Shown here one piece after another: positions 1-5,469 of a stretch of DNA of 7,758 nucleotides. The stretch is from positions 2,063-9,820 of the forward strand of contig PLXI01000103.1 of assembly GCA_003151375.1 (NCBI GenBank), given 5' to 3'. Position numbers and translations under genes: made by a program. Position 1 is the stretch's first letter. Each line of letters begins with the position of its first letter. This DNA is from Hyphomicrobiales bacterium (GTDB lineage Bacteria; Pseudomonadota; Alphaproteobacteria; Rhizobiales; Aestuariivirgaceae). The notes beneath the pieces are model-generated. The model had not been told where the DNA came from. It did no database searches and saw only the letters and a list, made by a program, of their open reading frames with translations.

Positions 1-137
1 TCGCCCTGATAGGTGAAGGCCAGTTCTGCGCCATGATCGGAGCAAGACTTCGCAATGCCCCAAGCAATGGAGCGGCTGTTGGCCACGCCCATGATCAAGC
101 CGCGTTTTCCGGCCATTATGCCTTTGTTTGCGCTCAT
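1..137 (-). CDS. fabI: Enoyl-[acyl-carrier-protein] reductase (NADH) FabI, N-terminal fragment
   Basis: This is the first 45 residues of FabI, which reduces trans-2-enoyl-ACP in the last step of each cycle of type II fatty acid elongation in the cytosol. The gene runs off the left edge. Visible is the start of the Rossmann fold: GKRGLIMGVAN at residues 10-20, then SIAWGIA (23-29) and GAELAFTYQG (36-45). This matches the FabI form of the SDR nucleotide site (GVAxxxSIAxGIA) rather than the usual TGxxxGxG. The start at 137 is preceded by GAGGT four bases upstream (142-146 on the plus strand). A second in-frame Met at residue 8 (position 116) is possible, but rhizobial FabI proteins as I recall them carry a short extension before MAGKRG, which favours the upstream start. 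It is divergent from the DoxX operon across 160 bp. The catalytic Tyr/Lys region lies outside the window. Family assignment is confident; function follows from the family. Confidence 0.93.
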   Translation of the reverse strand, partial: MSANKGIMAGKRGLIMGVANSRSIAWGIAKSCSDHGAELAFTYQG

Positions 138-225
138 TTTTACCTCAAGATTCTAAATCAGGCGCCAATCAAAAGCCCGGAATGCCTCTTCGCATAGAAA
201 TTGTGCATTGGAAAGGGTTGCGGGA

Positions 226-254
226 TTGACAGTTGCATATCTCCCCTATATTTA
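226..254 (+). promoter_or_regulatory. Predicted sigma70-type promoter of the doxX-arsR operon
   Basis: A perfect TTGACA -35 box lies at 226-231. With a 17-bp spacer the -10 is TATTTA (249-254); TATATT (247-252) is an alternative with a 15-bp spacer. Transcription would begin near 260, giving a leader of about 35-40 nt before the DoxX start codon. The -10 overlaps the first half of the inverted repeats described as the operator, so a bound repressor would occlude RNA polymerase. No equally clear promoter was found on the opposite strand for fabI. Confidence 0.72.
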
Positions 255-286
255 ACTATTCAGTTAATTAAATGATCAGTTAAATT
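250..286. promoter_or_regulatory. Candidate ArsR-family operator (AGTTAA/TTAACT repeats)
   Basis: TTAACT (252-257) faces AGTTAA (262-267) across 4 bases. A longer perfect pair, ATTTAACT (250-257) and AGTTAAAT (278-285), brackets the same region. TCAGTTAA also occurs twice as a direct repeat 16 bp apart (260-267 and 276-283). The cluster covers the -10 box and start site of the operon whose second gene is an ArsR-family regulator. ArsR-family repressors bind such short AT-rich inverted repeats at their own promoters. Assignment to the ArsR protein of this operon is inferred from position. Confidence 0.65.
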
Positions 287-297
287 AGGAGTAGGCG

Positions 298-723
298 ATG
301 GAACAGAGCATTGAAAATGTGGGATGGAAAACCGCAGCATTGCTATTAGCGCGGTTCATCATGGCGGCACTGTTTGCAATGGGGCTGGTGGGCAAGATTG
401 TTATGTCGGGCATGATGGCCGACGAAATCGCCAAAGCGGGATTTCCCCTTCCCATGCTGTTGAATTGGCTGGCGGCCCTGTTTGAACTCGGCATGGTGCT
501 GGCTTTCCTGACTGGAGCGTTTTTCCGTGAAGCCAATATTCTGGGTGCAATCTATGTCGTGTTCTTGGCATTCGCGTTCCACTTTGTGAGTCACTGGACA
601 GATGCCGAAGGGCTGAACTTCGGCGCCTTTGTCAGTCATTTCCCAATGGCTGCCGGCATGTTGTTTGCTGCCGTGCACGGCCCCGGGCAGGTGCTGACGT
701 TGAAGTGGGGCTGGCTGACATAA
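298..723 (+). CDS. DoxX family integral membrane protein
   Basis: A 141-residue predicted inner-membrane protein with four hydrophobic helices, at roughly residues 12-32, 52-73, 79-99 and 109-127. This is the size and topology of the DoxX/SURF4-like family. Family hallmarks include an early LARFIMAALFAMGLVGKI segment, GFPLPMLLNWLAALFELGMVLA around 48-69, and a late His/Trp-containing loop (HFVSHWTD, 95-102). DoxX proteins have no settled single biochemical role; some are linked to quinone or thiol redox and oxidative-stress responses. The start at 298 is supported by AGGAG (287-291) six bases upstream. It is the first gene of a tightly packed operon: the ArsR regulator starts 1 nt after its stop. 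It is presumably repressed through the operator overlapping its promoter. A membrane role in the response controlled by ArsR is inference; substrate unknown. Confidence 0.85.
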   Translation: MEQSIENVGWKTAALLLARFIMAALFAMGLVGKIVMSGMMADEIAKAGFPLPMLLNWLAALFELGMVLAFLTGAFFREANILGAIYVVFLAFAFHFVSHWTDAEGLNFGAFVSHFPMAAGMLFAAVHGPGQVLTLKWGWLT

Positions 724-724
724 C

Positions 725-1060
725 ATGCACGAAGACCGACTCAGCCTCAAGCTTCAAGCACTGGCGGACCCGACCCGCCGCGGCATGCTGGCAAGGCTTG
801 CCCAAGGCCAAGCCACAGTCAACGAATTGGCACGCCCCTTCGACATATCACTTCCCGCCATCTCCAAGCATATCAAAGTTCTGGAGAAGGCCGGCCTTAT
901 CACCCGCTCGCGCACCGCCCAGCAAAGACCCTGCCAACTCTCACCGAGTGGCTTGAAGGAAATCGACGATTGGATGGATGCCTATCGCGCCATGTGGGAA
1001 CAGAGTTTGGACCGTCTTGAAACCTATCTCGCAACTTTGACCAAGGAAGAAAAGTCATGA
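725..1060 (+). CDS. ArsR-family winged-helix transcriptional repressor
   Basis: A 111-residue helix-turn-helix regulator of the ArsR/SmtB type. The N-terminal helix has LKLQALADPTRRGMLARLA (8-26), and the DNA-recognition region is FDISLPAISKHIKVLEKAGL (39-58). A beta wing follows, ITRSRTAQQRPCQL (59-72), and then a C-terminal helical segment with DDWMDAYRAMWEQ (81-93). The metal-binding ELCVCD box of arsenic, zinc and cadmium sensors is absent and Cys70 is the only cysteine, so metal sensing is unlikely. It fits the subgroup often encoded next to SRPBCC/AHSA1 proteins. The ATG lies 1 nt past the DoxX stop with only a weak G-rich upstream motif, so translation is probably coupled. Its TGA overlaps the start of the next gene (ATGA). 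It probably represses its own operon via the repeats upstream of doxX. Inducer unknown. Confidence 0.93.
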   Translation: MHEDRLSLKLQALADPTRRGMLARLAQGQATVNELARPFDISLPAISKHIKVLEKAGLITRSRTAQQRPCQLSPSGLKEIDDWMDAYRAMWEQSLDRLETYLATLTKEEKS

Positions 1061-2028
1061 GTAACCTCGCCTTCACAACTCTGCCTAAAGACAAGCCGCA
1101 AATCATCACCGAGCGTTTGCTGAATGCCCCGCGCGAACTGGTCTTCAAGGTTTTGACTGAGCCAGAACACTTCAAGCATTTCTGGGGGCCTGATGGCTTC
1201 AGCAACACCATCAAGCAAATGGATGTTAGGCCTGGCGGCCAATTGCTCTTCACCATGCGTGGGCCAGACGGTACAGAATACCCAAACCGCATCATCTACC
1301 GCACCGTCACACCACCATCCTATTTGGCCTGGGACAATGATGGTGGCGAAGATGACCCCTCGGGCCACCGCTTCTTTGGCGAACTCGAATTGTTTGCGGA
1401 GGGTAACAAAACCCGCATTCAACTGCGCACGACAATAAGCTCGATAGCTGCGCGTGATGAAATTGCAAAATTTGCAGTAGCAGGCAGCATCCAGAATCTC
1501 GAACGGCTCGCGGCCTATGTGGCGCCGATGGCAGCGGAGAAAAACCTGTTTGTGATCGAACGCAGCTTCCCGGTTTCGCAACAGCGGTTATTCGAAGCCT
1601 GTACCCGTGTTGAGGACATGAAACAGTGGTTTGCGCCTGCGGGCATGGCCACGATTAAGGCATCCCAGGACTTCAGGCCCGGCGGCACATATCACTATGG
1701 CTTGGCAACACCGCAGGGGCAAGAGATGTGGGGCCTCATCACCTATAAAGAAATCACTCCCAACAGCCGCTTGGTTTATCTGCAAAGTTTTTCCGACAAG
1801 GATGGCGGCATCACCGCGCATCCCATGTCGCCCACTTGGCCAAAAGAAATGGTGACAATATTCGAATTCATTCCACAAGGCGCCAAGCAGACGAAGCTGA
1901 AGATCAGTTGGATTTATGCGGGCATAGATAACACTGAGGCCAGCACCTTCCACGCGGGTCATGATGGCATGACGGGTGGATGGACAGGTTCGCTCGATGC
2001 CTTGCAGAAATATTTGAGCAAGAATTGA
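1057..2028 (+). CDS. Tandem AHSA1/SRPBCC (START-like) domain protein
   Basis: A 323-residue cytosolic protein made of two AHSA1-type SRPBCC domains, about residues 16-155 and 163-320. The repeats align internally. ERLLNAPRELVF (19-30) matches ERSFPVSQQRLF (168-179). HFWGPDGF (41-48) matches QWFAPAGM (190-197). DVRPGGQLLFTMRGPDG (56-72) matches DFRPGGTYHYGLATPQG (205-221), and the second copy ends with GHDGMTGGWTGSLDALQKYL (301-320), the usual family C-terminus. Single-domain members are normally about 140-170 residues, so this is a fusion of two. SRPBCC folds enclose a hydrophobic ligand cavity; here the ligand is unknown. AAGGAAGA (1043-1050) precedes the start, which overlaps the arsR stop by 4 nt. 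ArsR-SRPBCC neighbours are a recurrent pairing, where the SRPBCC protein may bind or process the effector. That role is inference. Confidence 0.9.
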   Translation: MSNLAFTTLPKDKPQIITERLLNAPRELVFKVLTEPEHFKHFWGPDGFSNTIKQMDVRPGGQLLFTMRGPDGTEYPNRIIYRTVTPPSYLAWDNDGGEDDPSGHRFFGELELFAEGNKTRIQLRTTISSIAARDEIAKFAVAGSIQNLERLAAYVAPMAAEKNLFVIERSFPVSQQRLFEACTRVEDMKQWFAPAGMATIKASQDFRPGGTYHYGLATPQGQEMWGLITYKEITPNSRLVYLQSFSDKDGGITAHPMSPTWPKEMVTIFEFIPQGAKQTKLKISWIYAGIDNTEASTFHAGHDGMTGGWTGSLDALQKYLSKN

Positions 2029-2033
2029 GGAGG
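2027..2033 (+). promoter_or_regulatory. Ribosome binding site deciding the start of the RibD-C-like reductase
   Basis: GAGGAGG, six bases before the ATG at 2040, is a near-perfect Shine-Dalgarno sequence that overlaps the stop codon of the tandem SRPBCC gene. It supports a start at 2040 rather than the in-frame ATG at 1980, which would lie inside the previous gene and add an unrelated 20-residue extension. Confidence 0.85.
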
Positions 2034-2039
2034 CTGAAA

Positions 2040-2684
2040 ATGCAAAAGTTACGTGTTGAGAATTTTATGGTTTCGGTTGACGGATTTGGTACCGGCCTCA
2101 ATCAAAGTTTGGAAAAACCGTTTGGCGATGGTGGCATGGATTTGACCAATGCTTTCCGGGGGACCAAAACTTTTCAGACGATGATCGGAAATGGTGGAGG
2201 AAGCACTGGCGTTGACGACAGGTTTTCATCCACTAGCTTTGACAACATTGGCGCATCGATCATGGGCCGCAATATGTTTGGACCGCAGCGCGGTGAATGG
2301 CCTGACGAGACTTGGAAAGGTTGGTGGGGCCCGCACCCACCTTACCACACACCGGTGTTTGTGATGACCCATTACCCTAGACCGAAACTATCGATGGAAG
2401 GTGGAACTGTCTTTGAATTCGTCTCGGGCAGTTTAGCCGAGATCGTTGCCAAGGCCAAGATTGCCGCAAAGGGCAAGGATGTGAGGTTGAGCGGTGGGGT
2501 TCAAACCGTTCGCAACGGACTGCTCGCCGGCCTTGTTGACTATTTGCATCTGGCAATTTCACCGGTGGTTATGGGGCAGGGTGAAAACCTGCTGGCAGGA
2601 GTTGATCTGGCCGAGCTAGGCTATTCCTGCACCGAAACCACGCCGGGCGAGGGCGCGCTGCATTTGGTTTTTCAGAAACGCTAG
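2040..2684 (+). CDS. Dihydrofolate reductase-like / RibD C-terminal domain reductase
   Basis: A 214-residue protein of the RibD C-terminal (DHFR-like fold) family, which in general contains NADPH-dependent reductases. The N-terminus has the family start KLRVENFMVSVDGFGTG (3-19). SIMGRNMFGP (73-82) corresponds to the MGRxTxE-like segment, and VFVMTHYPRP (106-115) is the next conserved strand. The C-terminal core reads RLSGGVQTVRNGLLAGLVDY (149-168), then SPVVMGQGENLL (174-185). It has no deaminase domain and so is not a riboflavin-biosynthesis RibD; stand-alone members of this group have mostly unknown substrates. It is the fourth gene of the ArsR-controlled cluster, 11 nt after the SRPBCC stop with a strong ribosome site. 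A reductive role in the same response is plausible. It is neither FolA nor assignable to a named gene. Confidence 0.86.
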   Translation: MQKLRVENFMVSVDGFGTGLNQSLEKPFGDGGMDLTNAFRGTKTFQTMIGNGGGSTGVDDRFSSTSFDNIGASIMGRNMFGPQRGEWPDETWKGWWGPHPPYHTPVFVMTHYPRPKLSMEGGTVFEFVSGSLAEIVAKAKIAAKGKDVRLSGGVQTVRNGLLAGLVDYLHLAISPVVMGQGENLLAGVDLAELGYSCTETTPGEGALHLVFQKR

Positions 2685-2695
2685 TACAACTGGAC

Positions 2696-2731
2696 GCGAA
2701 CCCCCAATTCGCTTAACAATTATCTGGCGAA
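2696..2731. repeat. Alternating GCGAA / TTCGC / GCGAA inverted repeats in the 2685-2746 gap
   Basis: GCGAA (2696-2700) can pair with TTCGC (2708-2712), and the same TTCGC can pair instead with GCGAA (2727-2731), giving two mutually exclusive 5-bp hairpins. Neither is followed by a T-run, so this is not a normal intrinsic terminator. It lies in the 62-bp gap between the DHFR-like gene and the membrane SRPBCC gene. I could not see a convincing promoter there, so it is unclear whether the downstream genes form a separate transcription unit. Confidence 0.3.
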
Positions 2732-2746
2732 ACAAGGGAGTTAGTC

Positions 2747-3274
2747 ATGCTGTTTTGGATCATTTTAATTGTCATCGTGCTGGTCGCGCTGGTGTTGATT
2801 TATGGCGTGTCGCAACCCGCAGGCTTTAGTGTGGTGCGCGAAGCGGATTTCAAAGCAACGCCCAAATTGGTGTTTTCCCAGATCAATGATTTTCATAACT
2901 GGTCGGCTTGGAGCCCATGGGAGAAAATGGATCCTGACATGAAGCGTGAGTTTTCGGGCTCTGCCTCTGGCGTTGGCGCTAAATATGCTTGGGTGGGCAA
3001 CAAAAAGGTTGGCCAAGGCAATATGGAAATCACACATTCAGTGCCTTCCAAAGGCATGCAGCTCGATTTAAATTTCATCAAGCCATTCCAAGCCTCAAAT
3101 GTCACCGAATTTACACTGACGCCCAATGGCAAGGGCACGCATTTGAAATGGGAAATGCGCGGGCATGCGCCATTTGTGTTCCGTGTGATGAGGTTGTTTT
3201 TCAGCATGGATAAAATCGTTGGCACTGATTTTGAAAGGGGCCTCGCCAATTTGCGCGGCATTGTTGACGCGTGA
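2747..3274 (+). CDS. Membrane-anchored SRPBCC family protein (polyketide cyclase/lipid-transport-like)
   Basis: A 175-residue protein with one N-terminal hydrophobic helix (about residues 2-22), no charged residue before it, and no obvious signal-peptidase site, followed by an SRPBCC domain (about 28-172). Family-typical elements are FNDFHNW-like INDFHNWSAWSPWEKMDP (46-63), the GVGAKYAWVGNKKVGQGNMEI stretch beginning near residue 75, THLKWEMRG (131-139), and MDKIVGTDFERGLANL (154-169). The domain probably binds a hydrophobic ligand at the membrane, but no substrate is known for this subgroup. AAGGGAG (2734-2740) lies six bases upstream of the start. Its stop overlaps the pdxH start by one base (TGATG), so the two are probably co-translated. 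It is a different SRPBCC subfamily from the tandem AHSA1 protein upstream, not a duplicate of it. Confidence 0.85.
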   Translation: MLFWIILIVIVLVALVLIYGVSQPAGFSVVREADFKATPKLVFSQINDFHNWSAWSPWEKMDPDMKREFSGSASGVGAKYAWVGNKKVGQGNMEITHSVPSKGMQLDLNFIKPFQASNVTEFTLTPNGKGTHLKWEMRGHAPFVFRVMRLFFSMDKIVGTDFERGLANLRGIVDA

Positions 3275-3906
3275 TGGATCTTGAACGTTTGAAAGTAACC
3301 ACTGCGCAAATGGGATTCACTGAACGTGATGATCCCTTTGGGCTGTTTGCTGAGTGGCTGAAAGACGCTGAGACGAAGGAGCCGAATGATCCAAATGCCA
3401 TGACGCTGGCAACCGTGGATGAAGAAGGCCTGCCCAATGCGCGCATGGTTCTGCTCAAGGATTTTGATGACAGAGGTTTTGTGTTTTACACGAACTTTGA
3501 AAGCCAAAAAGGCCAAGAGCTTCTGGCCACGCAGAAAGCAGCGTTGGTTTTCCATTGGAAAAGTCTGCGTCGCCAAGTGCGTGTGCGTGGATTGATTGAG
3601 GCGGTGACAGCGGCTGAGGCAGATGCCTATTTCAAATCTCGTCCGCGTGATAGCCGCATTGGCGCTTGGGCCAGCGCACAATCGCGGCCCCTAGAAGGTC
3701 GTTTTGCGTTGGAAACATCGGTAGCGATGTACACCGCGAAGTTCGCCATCGGCGATGTGCCGCGTCCTTCTTATTGGTCGGGTTTTCGCATCAAGCCATT
3801 GGCCATTGAATTTTGGCATGACAGGCCGTTCCGCCTGCATGACCGTGTGGCTTTCAACCGTGCCACGCCCACAGACAAGTGGAACAAGGTGAAACTTTAT
3901 CCATGA
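3274..3906 (+). CDS. pdxH: Pyridoxamine/pyridoxine 5'-phosphate oxidase
   Basis: A 210-residue FMN enzyme that oxidises pyridoxamine 5'-phosphate or pyridoxine 5'-phosphate to pyridoxal 5'-phosphate, the last step of PLP synthesis and salvage. The FMN-binding split-barrel core is clear: AMTLATVDEEGLPNARMVLL (42-61), FVFYTNFESQKGQEL (69-83), then FHWKSLRRQVRVRG (93-106). SRPRDSRIGAWAS (122-134) and the dimerisation tail with PSYWSGFRIKPLAIEFW (165-181) follow. In RLHDR (187-191), Arg187 and His189 correspond to the substrate-binding Arg/His pair of E. coli PdxH; the protein ends WNKVKLYP. Length is normal. I chose ATG 3274; an overlapping GTG at 3271 would add one residue. No clear ribosome site precedes it, consistent with coupling to the upstream gene. 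The next gene begins inside its stop (ATGA). Confidence 0.96.
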   Translation: MDLERLKVTTAQMGFTERDDPFGLFAEWLKDAETKEPNDPNAMTLATVDEEGLPNARMVLLKDFDDRGFVFYTNFESQKGQELLATQKAALVFHWKSLRRQVRVRGLIEAVTAAEADAYFKSRPRDSRIGAWASAQSRPLEGRFALETSVAMYTAKFAIGDVPRPSYWSGFRIKPLAIEFWHDRPFRLHDRVAFNRATPTDKWNKVKLYP

Positions 3907-5054
3907 GTAAAAACCACAAGCTGCGACCCGAAACCATCGCCGCGCAATCTTCTCGCGCGGTTGATCCCGCCACTGGTGCGGTGGCCCCGCCGCTTTATCT
4001 CACCACCACTTATGCGCGCGATGAAAACTATCAACCAAAACTGGCCGAGAACTATCAACGCAACGGCTCACCCAATTTATGGCAGGTGGAAGAAACGATT
4101 GCGGCACTGGAAAAAGGTGTAGGCGCGCTGGCGTTTTCATCGGGCATGGCGGCAGTCGTGGCATTTTGCGAAACGATCCCGCAAGGGGCTCATGTGGTGT
4201 CACTTTCTACCATGTATTACGGCGTGCGCAGTTGGTTCCAGCAGCTCGAAAGCAAAGGCCGCATCACTTTGACTTTAGTGGAGCCGGAAAGTTTGGCTTC
4301 AGCGATCACCGCCAAAACGGATTTGGTGTGGATTGAAACGCCAGTCAACCCAACCTGGGATGTGATTGATATTTCCGCCACTGCCAGTGCTGCGCATAAA
4401 GTTGGTGCTATTCTCGCAGTTGATGCCACTTGCCTTGGGGCAGTTGCTTGTAATCCGCTCGCGCTCGGAACGGATGTGGTTTTTCATTCCGCCACCAAAT
4501 ATCTCAATGGTCACACAGATGTTCTTGCTGGGGTATTGGTTGCCCGCGAGAGCAATGCGCGCTGGGCTGAAGTCAAGCGCCTGCGCACCATCATGGGCAA
4601 TACCTTGCCACCGTTTGAAAGCTGGCTACTGCTGCGCGGGCTTCGCACATTGCATTTGCGTTATGTGCAATCCTCCAAAAACGCCATGGCCATAGCGCGG
4701 CATTTTTCTTTGCATCCAAAGCTGCAACAAGTTCTCTATCCCGGGCTTGCCACACAGAGTGGCCACGCCATTGCGAAGCTGCAAATGGCAGGTGGTTTTG
4801 GCGGCATGATGAGCTTTTTATTGAAGGCTGATTTTGCAGGTTCACAAAAATTCTGCACCAGGCTCAATTTATTTGCGCCCGCCACTTCGCTGGGCGGGGT
4901 TGAAAGCCTTGCCGAGCATCGCAAAACCGTAGAAGGGCCAACCAGCGCATTGCCAGACAATCTGGTGCGGCTGTCCATCGGCATTGAGAATATCAATGAT
5001 TTGATTGAGGATTTGGAACAGGCGCTGGCACAAGTGGGTAGTGTCCTAATTTGA
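3903..5054 (+). CDS. PLP-dependent trans-sulfuration enzyme (cystathionine beta-lyase/gamma-synthase family)
   Basis: A 383-residue Cys/Met-metabolism PLP enzyme. The PLP lysine is Lys199 in HSATKYLNGH (195-204). Asp174 (AVDATC) should contact the pyridine nitrogen. YQRNGSPN (51-58) supplies the Tyr/Arg that bind the phosphate of the neighbouring subunit, and MYYG (104-107) carries the stacking Tyr. SLGGVESL (329-336) and VRLSIGIE (355-362) form the substrate carboxylate region, with Arg356. These enzymes act in cysteine, cystathionine or methionine interconversion; which reaction is used here cannot be fixed from motifs. The usual DNTFATP segment after the Asp is replaced by DATCLGA, typical of a divergent subgroup. 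The start at 3903 overlaps the pdxH stop by 4 nt, with AAGGTGA (3885-3891) upstream; an in-frame ATG at 3879 lies inside pdxH and is less likely. Its 3' end overlaps the convergent secreted-protein gene by 9 bp. Confidence 0.9.
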   Translation: MSKNHKLRPETIAAQSSRAVDPATGAVAPPLYLTTTYARDENYQPKLAENYQRNGSPNLWQVEETIAALEKGVGALAFSSGMAAVVAFCETIPQGAHVVSLSTMYYGVRSWFQQLESKGRITLTLVEPESLASAITAKTDLVWIETPVNPTWDVIDISATASAAHKVGAILAVDATCLGAVACNPLALGTDVVFHSATKYLNGHTDVLAGVLVARESNARWAEVKRLRTIMGNTLPPFESWLLLRGLRTLHLRYVQSSKNAMAIARHFSLHPKLQQVLYPGLATQSGHAIAKLQMAGGFGGMMSFLLKADFAGSQKFCTRLNLFAPATSLGGVESLAEHRKTVEGPTSALPDNLVRLSIGIENINDLIEDLEQALAQVGSVLI

Positions 5055-5441
5055 AAGCTTACAACGCCAAGCGTCTTGAAATGCAATACCAGCACCTATT
5101 TCGGCATCTTCCCCCCAGTGTTGTGGATTGGTTTGAGCCCAAAACAGAAAGGTCTGAATCAACATCTCATCAGGTGGGGTACGGTGGTCGGCAGCGCAGA
5201 TGCCGGTAGCTGCGAGATAAGTCGCTGCCTCTCCTTCCCGTTTGATGTGCGATAGCTCGGCGCCATTTACTGACATCTGTGTACCTATTCCACGCATGAG
5301 GCCAACACAGAGCATACGTGGTGGAGAATCGACAGGTTGCTTGCACGCTTGATACAAATACTGAACCGTCAAAATCTGCTGCGCTATAGATACAGTCGGC
5401 CAAGTACACAGCGCGCAGATAAGAATGAGCATACTTTTCAT
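5046..5441 (-). CDS. Secreted four-cysteine protein resembling Rap1a/Tai immunity proteins
   Basis: A 131-residue protein with a clear N-terminal signal peptide: MKSM, hydrophobic core LILICALCTW (5-14), and probable cleavage after SIA at residue 20. The mature part has four cysteines (33, 45, 82, 127). The pattern is helix-Cys, CVGLMRGIG (45-53), ATGICAADHRTPPDEM (78-93), TFLFWAQTNPQHW (97-109), then GIAFQDAWRC (118-127). This resembles the Rap1a/Tai family, periplasmic proteins whose founders neutralise type VI amidase toxins, although most homologues have no proven partner. No toxin is encoded here, so an immunity role is not shown. The reading frame is open from an ATG at 5534, but that would put 31 polar residues before the signal peptide; 5441 is preferred, with AGGGG (5452-5456) upstream on this strand. 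It lies 28 nt after the small membrane protein gene and ends inside the convergent PLP-enzyme gene. Confidence 0.65.
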   Translation of the reverse strand: MKSMLILICALCTWPTVSIAQQILTVQYLYQACKQPVDSPPRMLCVGLMRGIGTQMSVNGAELSHIKREGEAATYLAATGICAADHRTPPDEMLIQTFLFWAQTNPQHWGEDAEIGAGIAFQDAWRCKLSN

Positions 5442-5469
5442 TTCGTTTTTGCCCCTACTTGCTGGTTTG

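Noticed and set aside
149..153. GANTC (CcrM-type methylation) sites near the fabI start (149-153) and upstream of trcR (5812-5816) as cell-cycle control elements
   Set aside because: A five-base site with one free position is expected about every 256 bp, so these occurrences carry no weight without conservation.
1024..1581. Open frame of 185 codons on the minus strand
   Set aside because: It lies antisense to arsR and the tandem SRPBCC gene and its translation shows no family features or ribosome site; a shadow of the real gene.
1980..2039. Upstream in-frame ATG that would extend the RibD-C-like reductase by 20 residues
   Set aside because: It overlaps the SRPBCC coding sequence, the extension is unlike the family N-terminus, and a near-perfect ribosome site points to the ATG at 2040.
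2893..3681. Long open frame (262 codons) on the minus strand
   Set aside because: It is antisense to the membrane SRPBCC and pdxH genes, both of which have strong family motifs. The translation is rich in His, Cys, Arg and Ser with no recognisable domain.
3879..3902. Earlier ATG for the PLP-dependent enzyme at 3879
   Set aside because: It lies inside pdxH and would add eight residues before MSKN; the ATGA overlap at 3903 with AAGGTGA upstream is the usual arrangement here.
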